The notes: generated from the sequence alone by a model not told the origin. A DNA stretch of 64,000 nt from Neobacillus driksii (GCF_013409995.1 NZ_JACCBX010000018.1:1-64000), one strand, 5' to 3'; counted from the first letter of the stretch, positions 9,051-17,179 are shown. Numbers and translations are program-made.

Positions 9051-9223
9051 AATATTACCCAAAAGAGCTCAAGAAAAAACTTAAAACCTATCCAGACTTA
9101 AACGAATTTGAAAATGAACACCGGCAGGAAATCACCTACACCTGCCGATTCTCCAAACAAGGTGTACAAGACAAACCGATAACATCACCTGGTGAAATAG
9201 AAGCCTATTGCAGACAAATGTAA
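8963..9223 (+). pseudogene. Displaced C-terminal part of the 8445 gene
   Basis: From CTT at 8963 an uninterrupted 86-codon frame runs to TAA at 9221-9223 (LHKEKEFQRIYQLWETVKDR..GEIEAYCRQM). It has the charged composition of the N-terminal part, no ribosome site and no start codon. It lies in frame 2, while the upstream gene lies in frame 3. A single-base deletion between about 8950 and 8965 explains both halves; the intact product would be about 259 residues. Confidence 0.7.
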
Positions 9224-9224
9224 G

Positions 9225-9315
9225 GTGATGACAAAAGATGGTGACACAAAATATGGTGACACAAAAGATGGTGACAGGCACCGCTCGTGGACACTGTCCA
9301 CCTGAGGCGGACAGT
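9225..9315 (+). repeat. Dispersed GGTGACAGGCACC repeat, copy 2, with a 15-bp tandem leader
   Basis: Three 15-bp units ending in GGTGA(T/C)ACAAA lead into GGTGACAGGCACC (9270-9282). Then comes GCTCGTGGACACTGTCCACC and GAGGCGGACAGT (to 9315). GTGGACA/TGTCCAC is a local palindrome, and ACTGTCC/GGACAGT gives an alternative stem. Confidence 0.8.
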
Positions 9316-9327
9316 TATGAAAAAAAA

Positions 9328-9358
9328 GGATTGAGCATTTCTTTGCTCAATTCTTTTT
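9328..9358 (+). terminator. Terminator downstream of the frameshifted gene
   Basis: ATTGAGCA (9330-9337) pairs with TGCTCAAT (9344-9351), followed by TCTTTTT. Confidence 0.8.
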
Positions 9359-9368
9359 CGGGATACCA

Positions 9369-9407
9369 TTTACATTTTATACCAATAATAATTACACTTA
9401 ATTAAGT
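9369..9407 (+). promoter_or_regulatory. Probable PhoP box upstream of alkaline phosphatase
   Basis: Hexamers TTTACA (9369), TACCAA (9380), ATTACA (9391) and TTAAGT (9402) lie at exact 11-bp intervals. The family consensus is TT(A/C/T)A(A/C/T)A with about 5-bp spacers. Two of the four fit poorly. Position (24 bp before the ATG) and the nature of the gene support the call. Confidence 0.55.
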
Positions 9408-9430
9408 ATTTTAATGGGGGAAAGCAGGTT

Positions 9431-10768
9431 ATGAATAAGTCTGGAAAATTGCTCTTCTCAATAGCTGTCAGCTTTGTATTAATAGGAACCGTCTTTACTC
9501 GTACGGTTGGAGCAATGGTCATTGATAATACTGTGGATATTAGAAATATCATTTTTCTAATTGGTGATGGTATGGGTGTTTCGGTCACTTCGGGGTACCG
9601 TTATTTTAAAGATAATCCTGCCACTTTAGAATTAGAATCAACAGAATTTGGACCGTACCTTGTTGGCCAGCAGACGACCTACCCAAATGATCCAAGGCAT
9701 AATGTAACTGATTCTGCTGCTTCGGCAACGGCAATGGCAACAGGTGTGAAGACCTATAATGGGGCGATTGGGATTAGCAATGACCATACGAAGTTAAAAT
9801 CAGTCCTTGAAGCGGCGAAGGAAAAAGGGAAGGGAACAGGGCTGGTTGCCACAGCGCAAATGACTCATGGCACTCCTGCAGCTTTTGGTGCTCATGTTGA
9901 CCAGCGAAAGAGCATGAGCGCCATTGCAGATGATTATTTTGATGACTTAGTTAATGGTAAGCATAAAATTGATGTATTGCTTGGTGGAGGTTCAGAATGG
10001 TTTATCCGTAAAGATAGGAACTTAGTTAATGAGTTTGTTAAAGATGGCTACAGCTACGTAACGAACGTGAATGGGATGAATAATGACCAAAGTGCTCAGG
10101 TGTTAGGTCTTTTTGCAAAAAGAGGGCTGCCGAAAATGATAGATCGTTCAAATGACATTCCATCTCTTGCAGACATGACCACTTCTGCAATCGAGCGGCT
10201 GAATCAGAATGAAAAAGGCTTTTTTCTAATGGTGGAAGGAAGTCAGATTGACTGGGCTGCACATGACAATGATATCGTGGGTGTCATGAGTGAAATGGAA
10301 GATTTCGAGAAAGCATTTAAAGTAGCGATTGATTTTGCTAAAAAGGATGGACATACATTGGTTATCGCCACAGCGGATCATTCAACCGGGGGATTCACGA
10401 TAGGGGCGCAAGGACAATACAATTGGTTTAGTTCTGTAATAAAAACAGTCAAGAGAACACCTAACTATATGGCTTCTGAGATCTTCAAAGGAGCGGGAGT
10501 TAAAGAAACGTTAACGAAATATATTGAGATTCCTTTAACAGAAAATGAAATAAGATATGTTGAAAGAGCAGCAAGAACACTAAAAGCAAGAAACATCGAC
10601 AATGCCATCGAAGAAATCATTAACAACCGATCCTACACTGGCTGGACAACCAGTGGACACACAGGCGAAGATGTAAACGTCTATGCCTACGGTCCAGGAA
10701 GTGAGCGCCTGAGGGGCCAAATCGACAACACTGATCATGCCAAAATCATCTTTGATATTCTTCGTTGA
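9431..10768 (+). CDS. Secreted alkaline phosphatase (PhoA family)
   Basis: This phosphomonoesterase (445 aa) releases phosphate from organic esters outside the membrane. An N-terminal hydrophobic signal (about 6-27) precedes the first metal-binding motif IFLIGDGMG. The catalytic serine is in TDSAASATAMATG (Ser95). Later come HGTPAAFGAH, MVEGSQIDWAAHDND, TADHSTGG and a C-terminal TSGHTGEDV, which supply the zinc and magnesium ligands. All key motifs are present and the length is normal for Bacillus PhoA/PhoB. The start follows GGGGGAAAGCAGG. The upstream 11-bp-phased hexamers suggest PhoPR control under phosphate limitation. Confidence 0.95.
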   Translation: MNKSGKLLFSIAVSFVLIGTVFTRTVGAMVIDNTVDIRNIIFLIGDGMGVSVTSGYRYFKDNPATLELESTEFGPYLVGQQTTYPNDPRHNVTDSAASATAMATGVKTYNGAIGISNDHTKLKSVLEAAKEKGKGTGLVATAQMTHGTPAAFGAHVDQRKSMSAIADDYFDDLVNGKHKIDVLLGGGSEWFIRKDRNLVNEFVKDGYSYVTNVNGMNNDQSAQVLGLFAKRGLPKMIDRSNDIPSLADMTTSAIERLNQNEKGFFLMVEGSQIDWAAHDNDIVGVMSEMEDFEKAFKVAIDFAKKDGHTLVIATADHSTGGFTIGAQGQYNWFSSVIKTVKRTPNYMASEIFKGAGVKETLTKYIEIPLTENEIRYVERAARTLKARNIDNAIEEIINNRSYTGWTTSGHTGEDVNVYAYGPGSERLRGQIDNTDHAKIIFDILR

Positions 10769-10788
10769 GGTAGTTGCTTTGTCGTTGA

Positions 10789-10858
10789 TGCCTGTCACCG
10801 AGTGGTTTACTCGGTGACAGGCACCGCTCGTGGACACTTTCCACCTCAGGCGGACAGT
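10789..10858 (+). repeat. Dispersed GGTGACAGGCACC repeat, copy 3, with inverted half
   Basis: TGCCTGTCACCGAGT (10789-10803) and its exact complement (10809-10823) form a 15-bp stem. The second arm runs into the repeat GGTGACAGGCACC (10813-10825), GCTCGTGGACAC and GGCGGACAGT (to 10858). It lies just after the phosphatase stop and may also end that transcript, although no T tract follows the hairpin. Confidence 0.8.
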
Positions 10859-10973
10859 GGTGGTTCCTACCGGTGGTAACGTTTGCTAATTTCTTCACAA
10901 TGAGGTGCTCTTTTTTAATACAACCAAATTTATAATGGTGTTAAGATAATAAAAATTTGAGGAGCACTCTATT

Positions 10974-12068
10974 ATGAATAAACTAGTGAAGGGCGCAGTT
11001 TTGACTCTCTTTATTTGTTTGGGTTTGTCCGCTTGTGGAGAGCAGGAGAAGGTGAAGGCACCCACGAATCTGCCAACAGAGGAGCAGAGTAAAGCGCAAG
11101 GGGATGAAATTGAGCCCAAGGAGCTGCTAACGAGCCTTCGAAATCATACAAATCTTGTCCCAATCGGTGACGTACCAATCCCAGCCGATAATCCGATGAA
11201 GCCAGAAGTGCTTGAACTTGGACAAATGTTATTTTTTGACCCGCGTCTATCAGGCAATAACGAGGTAAGCTGCCAAACTTGTCATGACCCGAATATGGGC
11301 TATGGAGACAATCAGCCTACTTTTGATACGTTTACTGGCGGTAAAGGAGCAAGGAATAGCCCGACGGTGATAAATTCCGGGTATTACATGTCCAACTTTT
11401 GGGATGGCCGTGCTGCCTCCCTAGAGGAGCAAGCGCTTGGTCCGATTCAAAATCCAGATGAGATGAATCAGCCTCTTGATAAACTTATAAAAGAACTATC
11501 AGTTATCAAAGGTTACCAGGAACGTTTTCAGGCTGCATTCTCTGATGGAATCACCGAGCAAAATATTGCTAAAGCGCTAGCTGCCTTTCAAAGGCAAATT
11601 GTTGTAAAGGATACTCCTTACGATAGGTTCCTTGAGGGAGAGACAAAGGCATTAACCAAACAGGAAGTCAGCGGGCTCCGTTTATTTACAGGAAAAGCAT
11701 TTTGTGTAACCTGCCATAATGGACCCAATCTTTCTGATAACAATTTTTACAATATCGGTCTCAATACAGAGGACAATGGCCGCCAAGTGGTAACCGGGCA
11801 AGAAGGGGATTTAGGCAGAATACGCACCCCTGGATTATATGGAATTACCCATACAGCACCATACATGAGGGATGGAAGTCTCGCAACGCTTGAGGATGTA
11901 ATCGACTACTATGACCGCGGCGGGGATAGCCATCCCAATAAGAGCCTCTTTATTCAAAAGTTTATGAGTCCGATTGGCTTAACAGACCAGGAGAAGGCGG
12001 ATCTACTAGCGTTTCTAAAAACCTTAGGCGGAGAAACGCCAATTTTTACAAAACCAGAACTTCCTTAA
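10974..12068 (+). CDS. Di-haem cytochrome c peroxidase / MauG-family lipoprotein
   Basis: A lipoprotein signal with lipobox LSAC (Cys near residue 22) should anchor this 364-residue protein on the outer face of the membrane. Two c-type haem motifs are visible: CQTCH (Cys100) and CVTCH (Cys244). Between and after them lie conserved family segments (LGQMLFFDPRLSGNNEVSC, GARNSPTVINSGY, FWDGRAASLEEQA, APYMRDGSL). The family reduces hydrogen peroxide with electrons from small cytochromes, or oxidises protein side chains (MauG). Nothing nearby suggests a MauG target, so peroxidase is the default. It is monocistronic, between a repeat element and a strong terminator. Confidence 0.92.
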   Translation: MNKLVKGAVLTLFICLGLSACGEQEKVKAPTNLPTEEQSKAQGDEIEPKELLTSLRNHTNLVPIGDVPIPADNPMKPEVLELGQMLFFDPRLSGNNEVSCQTCHDPNMGYGDNQPTFDTFTGGKGARNSPTVINSGYYMSNFWDGRAASLEEQALGPIQNPDEMNQPLDKLIKELSVIKGYQERFQAAFSDGITEQNIAKALAAFQRQIVVKDTPYDRFLEGETKALTKQEVSGLRLFTGKAFCVTCHNGPNLSDNNFYNIGLNTEDNGRQVVTGQEGDLGRIRTPGLYGITHTAPYMRDGSLATLEDVIDYYDRGGDSHPNKSLFIQKFMSPIGLTDQEKADLLAFLKTLGGETPIFTKPELP

Positions 12069-12079
12069 TAAAAGTATAG

Positions 12080-12123
12080 TCCTGAGCCCCCTTGACTCGA
12101 GGTAATCACTAGGGGGCTCAGGA
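12080..12123. terminator. Bidirectional terminator between convergent genes
   Basis: TCCTGAGCCCCCT (12080-12092) pairs with AGGGGGCTCAGGA (12111-12123), a 13-bp stem. T-rich sequence lies to the right for the plus strand. Confidence 0.9.
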
Positions 12124-12124
12124 T

Positions 12125-13108
12125 TTATTTTATTGAGGTTTCTAACTTTTTTATTACCTTTTTATATTGTTTAATAGAGGTTAATTTACCAGTATAGGAT
12201 ACTTGGTTTTGATAATCTAAGGAAATGAACATAATAGCAAGCTTAGGGAAAAATTTCTTAGACCGGAACCGAAGGTCTTTCCAATAAATGAAATAACCGT
12301 TTTTTCTCTTTTGAACAAAAGGGTATGCGAAGTGGGTACTTCTTAAAAAGCTTTCTACTTCAGGGTTCTGACTGCTATCGATTACTAACTCAAGGTAATC
12401 TATTTTTTTGGAAAAAGTATGCTCTATCGATAACTCGCCCCTTGAGTAAGAACCAAATAAAAAGTCCTGATTGGTTTCAATCATAATATTCCAGTGGAAT
12501 GGTGATGTTTTAGGAATCATTTTTACATGAAGTGCATTTTGAAAATGCTGTAAAAGCGCCCATTTCGTGTATTGTGTATAAATGAACCGAGCCAGCAAGT
12601 AAAAAAACATTGCTAGATAAACGAAAGTAAAGACTCTCCCAGTTTCAAAAAAAGGAAGCAGGCAAAGTCCAAGAATATGGAGCATGATGATATATGGGTC
12701 GATTAAGGGGAGGAAATCTAGAGACAGCCATTTCGCAGAAAATGGGCGTAGAGCTTGCGTCCCATTAACATTAAACAGATCTAAAAGAACATGTAAGGTA
12801 ACGGAAAGCAATATCCATAAAAACAAGTGGGAAATAGAGATTCCTTGGAAGAATGGCAAAATTGCTGCTGTAGTAAGTATGCTCCATAAAGGGATTGCAG
12901 GCAGTGAGTGCGACCAACCCCGATGATTCCGGTAATAAGTGCTTTTCCCCTTTAATCGATAGCAAAAGTCAAAGTCAGGTGCGTTGGATCCGACTACTGT
13001 TCCGATAAGGACTGCAGTCGATAATACGCTATTATTTGAAATCACTGGATCCATTTGAGCAAGAGCACCTAGGCCGAAGCCGAATATAATGTGAGAAACT
13101 GTATCCAT
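12125..13108 (-). CDS. YfhP-like membrane-bound metal-dependent hydrolase family protein
   Basis: This 327-residue protein begins MDTVSHIIFGFGLGALA and carries SNAPDFDF and RGWSHSLPAI in its first 80 residues. These are the His/Asp motifs of the YdjM/YfhP (DUF457) membrane hydrolase family. Several transmembrane helices span about 25-175, and the C-terminal ~130 residues are soluble. Length and start match Bacillus YfhP as I remember it. Its reaction is unknown. It is the last gene of the minus-strand operon and starts 24 bp after the glycosyltransferase stop, so it may act on the same lipid or polymer. Confidence 0.75.
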   Translation of the reverse strand: MDTVSHIIFGFGLGALAQMDPVISNNSVLSTAVLIGTVVGSNAPDFDFCYRLKGKSTYYRNHRGWSHSLPAIPLWSILTTAAILPFFQGISISHLFLWILLSVTLHVLLDLFNVNGTQALRPFSAKWLSLDFLPLIDPYIIMLHILGLCLLPFFETGRVFTFVYLAMFFYLLARFIYTQYTKWALLQHFQNALHVKMIPKTSPFHWNIMIETNQDFLFGSYSRGELSIEHTFSKKIDYLELVIDSSQNPEVESFLRSTHFAYPFVQKRKNGYFIYWKDLRFRSKKFFPKLAIMFISLDYQNQVSYTGKLTSIKQYKKVIKKLETSIK

Positions 13109-13132
13109 ATATATTCCTCCTTACGATATTAT

Positions 13133-14275
13133 TCATGCGTATATTTTCTTTGAGGGTTCTTCGATAACGGCAGAATAATGGTTTAGGAGGTTATCAAATA
13201 TCTGATCCCACCTTTGAGTAAGTGCATACTTCCTAGCATTTAACGACATTTGATTCCGGTAATGATCATTTCCAAACAACTGAACAATACGGTCAACAAA
13301 ATCTTTTGGATTACCTGGCTCACACAAATGTCCGGTAATACCGTTTGAAATAATATGTTTTACTCCGCCAGCATTCGCCCCGATTACCGGTGTCCCACTT
13401 GCAAGAGCCTCTAACACAACATTTCCAAACGTTTCAGTTGGCGATGGAAAAATAAATAGGTCTGTCGCTGAATAGACCTCAGCTAATCCCACTCCTTTCA
13501 AATAACCAGTAAAGGTCATATTTGGCAATGCAGCCATTTGGAGTTCTTCAAGTAAGGGACCATCTCCGGCAATTAACCAATGTACCTGGTTATTCAACTC
13601 GGGTGGTAGTGAGTTTGCGATTTTCATAAGAGTTTTTAAATCTTTTTCGGGTGCCAGCCTGCCAACATAAGTAAGGAGAAATTTTTTAGAAATCCCGTAT
13701 TGATTAAAAACAACCTCTTTTTGATAATTTGGATGATAGAGCTGGCAGTCAACGCCTCTCGGGAAAATTTCTAAATTTCTAAACCCGCGGTTTTTTAATT
13801 TTTCCAATGTATCAATGGAAGGGACAAAGAGCTTTTTAAAAGGACTATGAAACCATTTCATATATTTCCAAAGAGGATTAGAAAGGAACTCAAGGTCATA
13901 AAAATGTAAATAGTCATTGAAATCAGTGTGATAAGAGCCGACAATTGGGATATTAAATTTTTTCGCAAAGTAAACACCACAAAGGCCAACAGTAAATGGG
14001 GTAGCTACATGAATCAAGTCGGGAGAGAATTGCTCGATTTCTGATTTAACTTGGATAAAGTTTGGAAATGCTAATCGGCATTCCGGATATAGAAAAAAGG
14101 GCCTGCTTTTTAACCGATGAATATGATCTGATACATATTCATTTGAAACGGGATTAGGTGCGAATACTTTAAAGGAAATATGTTGCCCCTCAAGATAGTT
14201 TGTAAATTTTTTGATGGTTTGGGCAACCCCGTTGATATCCGGATAAAAGGTGTCAGTGAAAATTGCAATTTTCAT
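13133..14275 (-). CDS. GT4-family glycosyltransferase (Agt/SqdX/MgtA-like)
   Basis: The 380-residue protein starts MKIAIFTDTFYPDINGVAQTI, the N-terminal glycine-rich acceptor motif of GT4 retaining transferases that glycosylate diacylglycerol or phosphatidylinositol. The nucleotide-sugar domain has LTYVGRLAPEKDL and the E-x7-E motif in SPTETFGNVVLEALASGTPVI. It has no transmembrane helix and should be cytoplasmic or membrane-peripheral. Co-transcription with UDP-glucose dehydrogenase suggests UDP-glucuronate or UDP-glucose as donor. The adjacent PAP2 phosphatase suggests a lipid acceptor. The family call is firm; donor and acceptor are inferred. Confidence 0.88.
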   Translation of the reverse strand: MKIAIFTDTFYPDINGVAQTIKKFTNYLEGQHISFKVFAPNPVSNEYVSDHIHRLKSRPFFLYPECRLAFPNFIQVKSEIEQFSPDLIHVATPFTVGLCGVYFAKKFNIPIVGSYHTDFNDYLHFYDLEFLSNPLWKYMKWFHSPFKKLFVPSIDTLEKLKNRGFRNLEIFPRGVDCQLYHPNYQKEVVFNQYGISKKFLLTYVGRLAPEKDLKTLMKIANSLPPELNNQVHWLIAGDGPLLEELQMAALPNMTFTGYLKGVGLAEVYSATDLFIFPSPTETFGNVVLEALASGTPVIGANAGGVKHIISNGITGHLCEPGNPKDFVDRIVQLFGNDHYRNQMSLNARKYALTQRWDQIFDNLLNHYSAVIEEPSKKIYA

Positions 14276-14307
14276 ATAAACCCCTCCTACGCAGTTTCCA
14301 ATTTATT

Positions 14308-14835
14308 TTAGGTTAAAAAATAAGAGCACAGAATGCCAAAGAGCGTCCCTAGAAATCCTCCTGCAATCACGTCCGATGGATAATGCAGACCTAAATAAAT
14401 CCTTGAAATTCCTACAAATAGTCCTAAAGGAATCAGAACTGCGGCTAGAACAGGGTTTAGAATAACAAATGGAACAATGACTGAGAATACGGCTGTTGTA
14501 TGTCCAGACGGAAAAGAATGATCCTTCAAAGGGTTCGGTAAAATCTTTGTTGTTTCAATTAATATATAGGGTCTTTTACGAGGGAAAAGCTTCTTTACCA
14601 CTTGGACCGGTATATGACTTAGGGCTAGGGCTGCCGCGCTTGATATCGCTGTAAGCCTGGTTGCACCCGATGTAAAAATGATGAGTAACAGGGTCGTTAC
14701 ACTTATAAACAATGCTCCTCCTATTCCGGTAACTGTACGAAAAAAGAGATTAATAAGTTTTTTATCAAAATGGCTATTGATCTCTTGAAAAACCCTGCAT
14801 TCAAAATGATAAAAGGATTGGATTATTCTCATCAT
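14308..14835 (-). CDS. PAP2-family membrane phosphatase
   Basis: This 175-residue membrane protein has all three parts of the PAP2 active site: KLFPRKRPY (KX6RP type), PSGHTT, and SRIYLGLHYPSDVIAG (SRX5HX3D). About five transmembrane helices surround them, placing the active site at the outer face. The family dephosphorylates phosphatidate, phosphatidylglycerol phosphate or undecaprenyl pyrophosphate. Sitting between a UDP-sugar dehydrogenase and a GT4 transferase, 20 bp after the former, it could supply diacylglycerol as acceptor. Recycling a polyprenyl carrier is the alternative. Confidence 0.9.
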   Translation of the reverse strand: MMRIIQSFYHFECRVFQEINSHFDKKLINLFFRTVTGIGGALFISVTTLLLIIFTSGATRLTAISSAAALALSHIPVQVVKKLFPRKRPYILIETTKILPNPLKDHSFPSGHTTAVFSVIVPFVILNPVLAAVLIPLGLFVGISRIYLGLHYPSDVIAGGFLGTLFGILCSYFLT

Positions 14836-14854
14836 GATTGTGTCTCCCTCTATG

Positions 14855-16183
14855 TTACAGACGTTGGGCGGACTTTACAGTCGATATAGTTGGTCTTCCA
14901 ATGGATACGTAAGTAATCGGATATCGTTGAATGTCATTTAGGGAATAGCAATTCCGTCCATCGAAAATAATCGGTTCCTTCATATAGGTCATATAAGCAT
15001 CGAATGGAAGGTGCTTTATTTGGTCCCACTCTGTTGCGATGAAAGCAAAGTCAGCCCCTTTTAGCGCTTCACGAATATTTGTCGTATACTCAATTGAATT
15101 TCCTATGAGTTTATGGGCATTGGGAATAGCAATCGGGTCATAAGCAGTGACAAGTGAACCTTCTTCTAGTAATTCTTTAATAATCGTTAAGGAAACGGCT
15201 TCACGGATATCATCCGTTTCAGGTTTAAAAGCAAGCCCTAGTAAGGCGGCTTTTTTTCCTTTTAATGAACCGAGCATTTCTTTTGCCTTCTTTACTAGAA
15301 GGGAATGCTGCTGCAGATTTACTTTAATCACGGATTCAAGTAATTCGAACGGATGTTGGACATTTCCTGCTAGTTGAACAAGAGCTTTTGTGTCCTTTGG
15401 AAAGCATGAACCTCCATAACCAATTCCGGGCTGAAGATAGTTAGCTCCAATTCGTTTATCCATTCCCATGCCATTAGAGACTTCCTCAATATTCGCGCCA
15501 ACTATTTCGCAGAGATTGGCAATTTCATTGATAAAGCTTATCTTCGTTGCAAGAAAGGCATTGGAGGCATATTTAATCATCTCTGCACTTCTAATATCAG
15601 TGACAACTATCGGTATTTTTAATGGAAGATAGAGTTGCTCTATAATGGAAGCTGCCTCAGGGTTATCTGCGCCAATTACGATTCGATCTGCTAAATAGAA
15701 GTCCATTATGGCTGAACCCTCGCGAAGAAATTCAGGGTTTGACACAACATCAACTTTCAGGTGGTGTGGCTTACGATTCTGGAAAATTTGCTTGATGATC
15801 TCGTTTGTTCCAACTGGGACGGTACTTTTCGTACAGACAATGACGTCATTCTCAATATTTTCAGCAATGTGGTAGGAAGCAATATAAATATAGGATAAAT
15901 CAACAGAACCATCTTTTTTTTCAGGAGTTCCGACTGCAATAAAAATGATTTCTGCACCACGATAGGCTTCTTTTGGGTTCGTCGAAAAGCGGAGCCGCCC
16001 GCTAGCGAGGTTCTTTTCTAATAAAGGTTCCAGTCCAGGCTCAAAGAATGGAGAGTGTCCTTTTTCGAGCATTTCTATTTTCTCTTTTTGAGTATCTAAA
16101 CAGGTTACTCGATGACCTGCTTCTGCGAAACATACTGCTGTAACTAGCCCAACATTTCCTGCTCCTGCAACTGTAATCCTCAT
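14855..16183 (-). CDS. ugd: UDP-glucose 6-dehydrogenase
   Basis: This enzyme (442 aa) oxidises UDP-glucose to UDP-glucuronate with two NAD. The N-terminal Rossmann motif GAGNVGLVTA is followed by the VGTP segment, STVPVGT and NPEFLREGSA. The catalytic cysteine lies in GYGGSCFPKD (Cys260). The C-terminal UDP-binding domain has AFKPETDDIREA. All active-site parts are intact. It is the first gene of a minus-strand operon (ugd, PAP2, GT4, yfhP-like). A ribosome site GGAGGG precedes the ATG, and a four-repeat PhoP-type box lies 57-95 bp upstream. TuaD of B. subtilis is the same enzyme, but the tua genes are absent here. Confidence 0.94.
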   Translation of the reverse strand: MRITVAGAGNVGLVTAVCFAEAGHRVTCLDTQKEKIEMLEKGHSPFFEPGLEPLLEKNLASGRLRFSTNPKEAYRGAEIIFIAVGTPEKKDGSVDLSYIYIASYHIAENIENDVIVCTKSTVPVGTNEIIKQIFQNRKPHHLKVDVVSNPEFLREGSAIMDFYLADRIVIGADNPEAASIIEQLYLPLKIPIVVTDIRSAEMIKYASNAFLATKISFINEIANLCEIVGANIEEVSNGMGMDKRIGANYLQPGIGYGGSCFPKDTKALVQLAGNVQHPFELLESVIKVNLQQHSLLVKKAKEMLGSLKGKKAALLGLAFKPETDDIREAVSLTIIKELLEEGSLVTAYDPIAIPNAHKLIGNSIEYTTNIREALKGADFAFIATEWDQIKHLPFDAYMTYMKEPIIFDGRNCYSLNDIQRYPITYVSIGRPTISTVKSAQRL

Positions 16184-16213
16184 CTTATCCCTCCAAATAA
16201 CAGTGTTTGCTTA

Positions 16214-16278
16214 ATTTTATCTGAAAAGTTTGAATTTTTCCTTAACCTAGTGTTAAAAGAGTGTAAAGACTTTGTATA
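16214..16278 (-). promoter_or_regulatory. PhoP box and promoter of the ugd operon
   Basis: Read on the minus strand, hexamers TATACA (16278), TTTACA (16267), TTAACA (16256) and TTAAGG (16245) start at exact 11-bp steps. Three of the four fit the PhoP consensus TT(A/C/T)A(A/C/T)A, or miss it by one base. A -10-like TAAAAT lies at 16219-16214, 20 bp after the last repeat. This is the arrangement known for PhoP-activated promoters in B. subtilis. Confidence 0.72.
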
Positions 16279-16320
16279 GTTGGAAGAGAATTAGCGCTTT
16301 TACTAACCAAATAAAGTAAA

Positions 16321-16368
16321 GACCTGAGCCCTGGTGCGTTTTTTTGTGAACGCAACATGGCTCAGGTC
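16321..16368 (-). terminator. Terminator of ykuK
   Basis: GACCTGAGCC (16321-16330) pairs exactly with GGCTCAGGTC (16359-16368), with an inner GCGTT/AACGC stem. It lies directly after the ykuK stop, and T-rich minus-strand sequence follows. Confidence 0.8.
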
Positions 16369-16369
16369 C

Positions 16370-16906
16370 CTATTTTGTGTAGCGGTTGGCATAGCTTGAG
16401 GCAACAAAAGCATTTGGCTTTATCTTTGGTTCGACTCCCATGGATTCCATCCGTGCTACCATTTCTTTTACAAAATCTCTTGTTTTATTGCGTTTTCCAG
16501 CTCCAATATCAATATGACCCTCCATGGTGAATGTGGCACCTTGATACACATAGGGAAGGACGATATTGATCAACCGAGTCTTTCTTTCCTCAGTAAATAA
16601 CGCTACAATGTCCTCTGTTAATGACAGTTCGAAGGAAATCCGCTCGTGCAGATGCGTCATTTTTCTTGGAATTACGATTTTCCTTATGCAAGCCCAAGCT
16701 CCTTTACCCTCATTTTGAATGACTATTCCCGTAATAAAGATGGTATGACGTTTATGGACCTGTGAATCGGTTCCAACCATTAAGCGATAATTTCCACTGG
16801 GTGCTAAATTCATGAACTTTACAATGTGCTCGAAAACCTGTTCAAACGACATACTTTTTTCACGCAGATTCTGAAACGAATAATCAAAAACCTGATAATT
16901 TTTCAT
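16370..16906 (-). CDS. ykuK: YkuK-family (DUF458) RNase H-like protein
   Basis: This 178-residue protein matches the YkuK family. The central RLMVGTDSQVHKRHTIFITGIVI resembles the first strand and catalytic-Asp region of the RNase H fold, followed by HERISFELSLTEDIVALF and a C-terminal VEPKIKPNAFVASSYANRYTK. The family is thought to be a ribonuclease H-like nuclease of unknown substrate; activity is not proven here. It is monocistronic, ending at a strong hairpin. The start ATG is preceded by GGGAAGATG on the minus strand. Confidence 0.8.
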   Translation of the reverse strand: MKNYQVFDYSFQNLREKSMSFEQVFEHIVKFMNLAPSGNYRLMVGTDSQVHKRHTIFITGIVIQNEGKGAWACIRKIVIPRKMTHLHERISFELSLTEDIVALFTEERKTRLINIVLPYVYQGATFTMEGHIDIGAGKRNKTRDFVKEMVARMESMGVEPKIKPNAFVASSYANRYTK

Positions 16907-17039
16907 TTAGAACACCACATCTTCCCTTTCATTTTTATGATTACTGTTTATAATTCTTAATATTATTTTATGGAATAAAAATTATTCTTGTGCACCAGTA
17001 ATGGGACATGCTAAACATAAAATTGTCTAATAGGAATAC

Positions 17040-17085
17040 ACTGTCCACCTGGGGTGGAAAGTGTCTTTCTATGGTGCCTGTCACC
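17040..17085 (-). repeat. Dispersed GGTGACAGGCACC repeat, copy 4
   Basis: Read on the minus strand this is GGTGACAGGCACC (17085-17073), then a diverged middle, CCACCCC and GGTGGACAGT. It lies in the 274-bp gap between ykuK and the M20 gene, where I see no coding sequence. Confidence 0.75.
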
Positions 17086-17179
17086 CTCTTTTTAATCCCC
17101 CCTTTTTAAAAAACATTGAAGGAACAAGTTCTTTTGATGTACTATGACTTTATTAGTTTTTTTGGATAGGGAGTGTGTA

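Noticed and set aside
9050-9430. A separate small gene after the 8445 gene
   Set aside because: The frame 8963-9223 has no start codon or ribosome site and fits as the lost C terminus; the rest is repeat and terminator.
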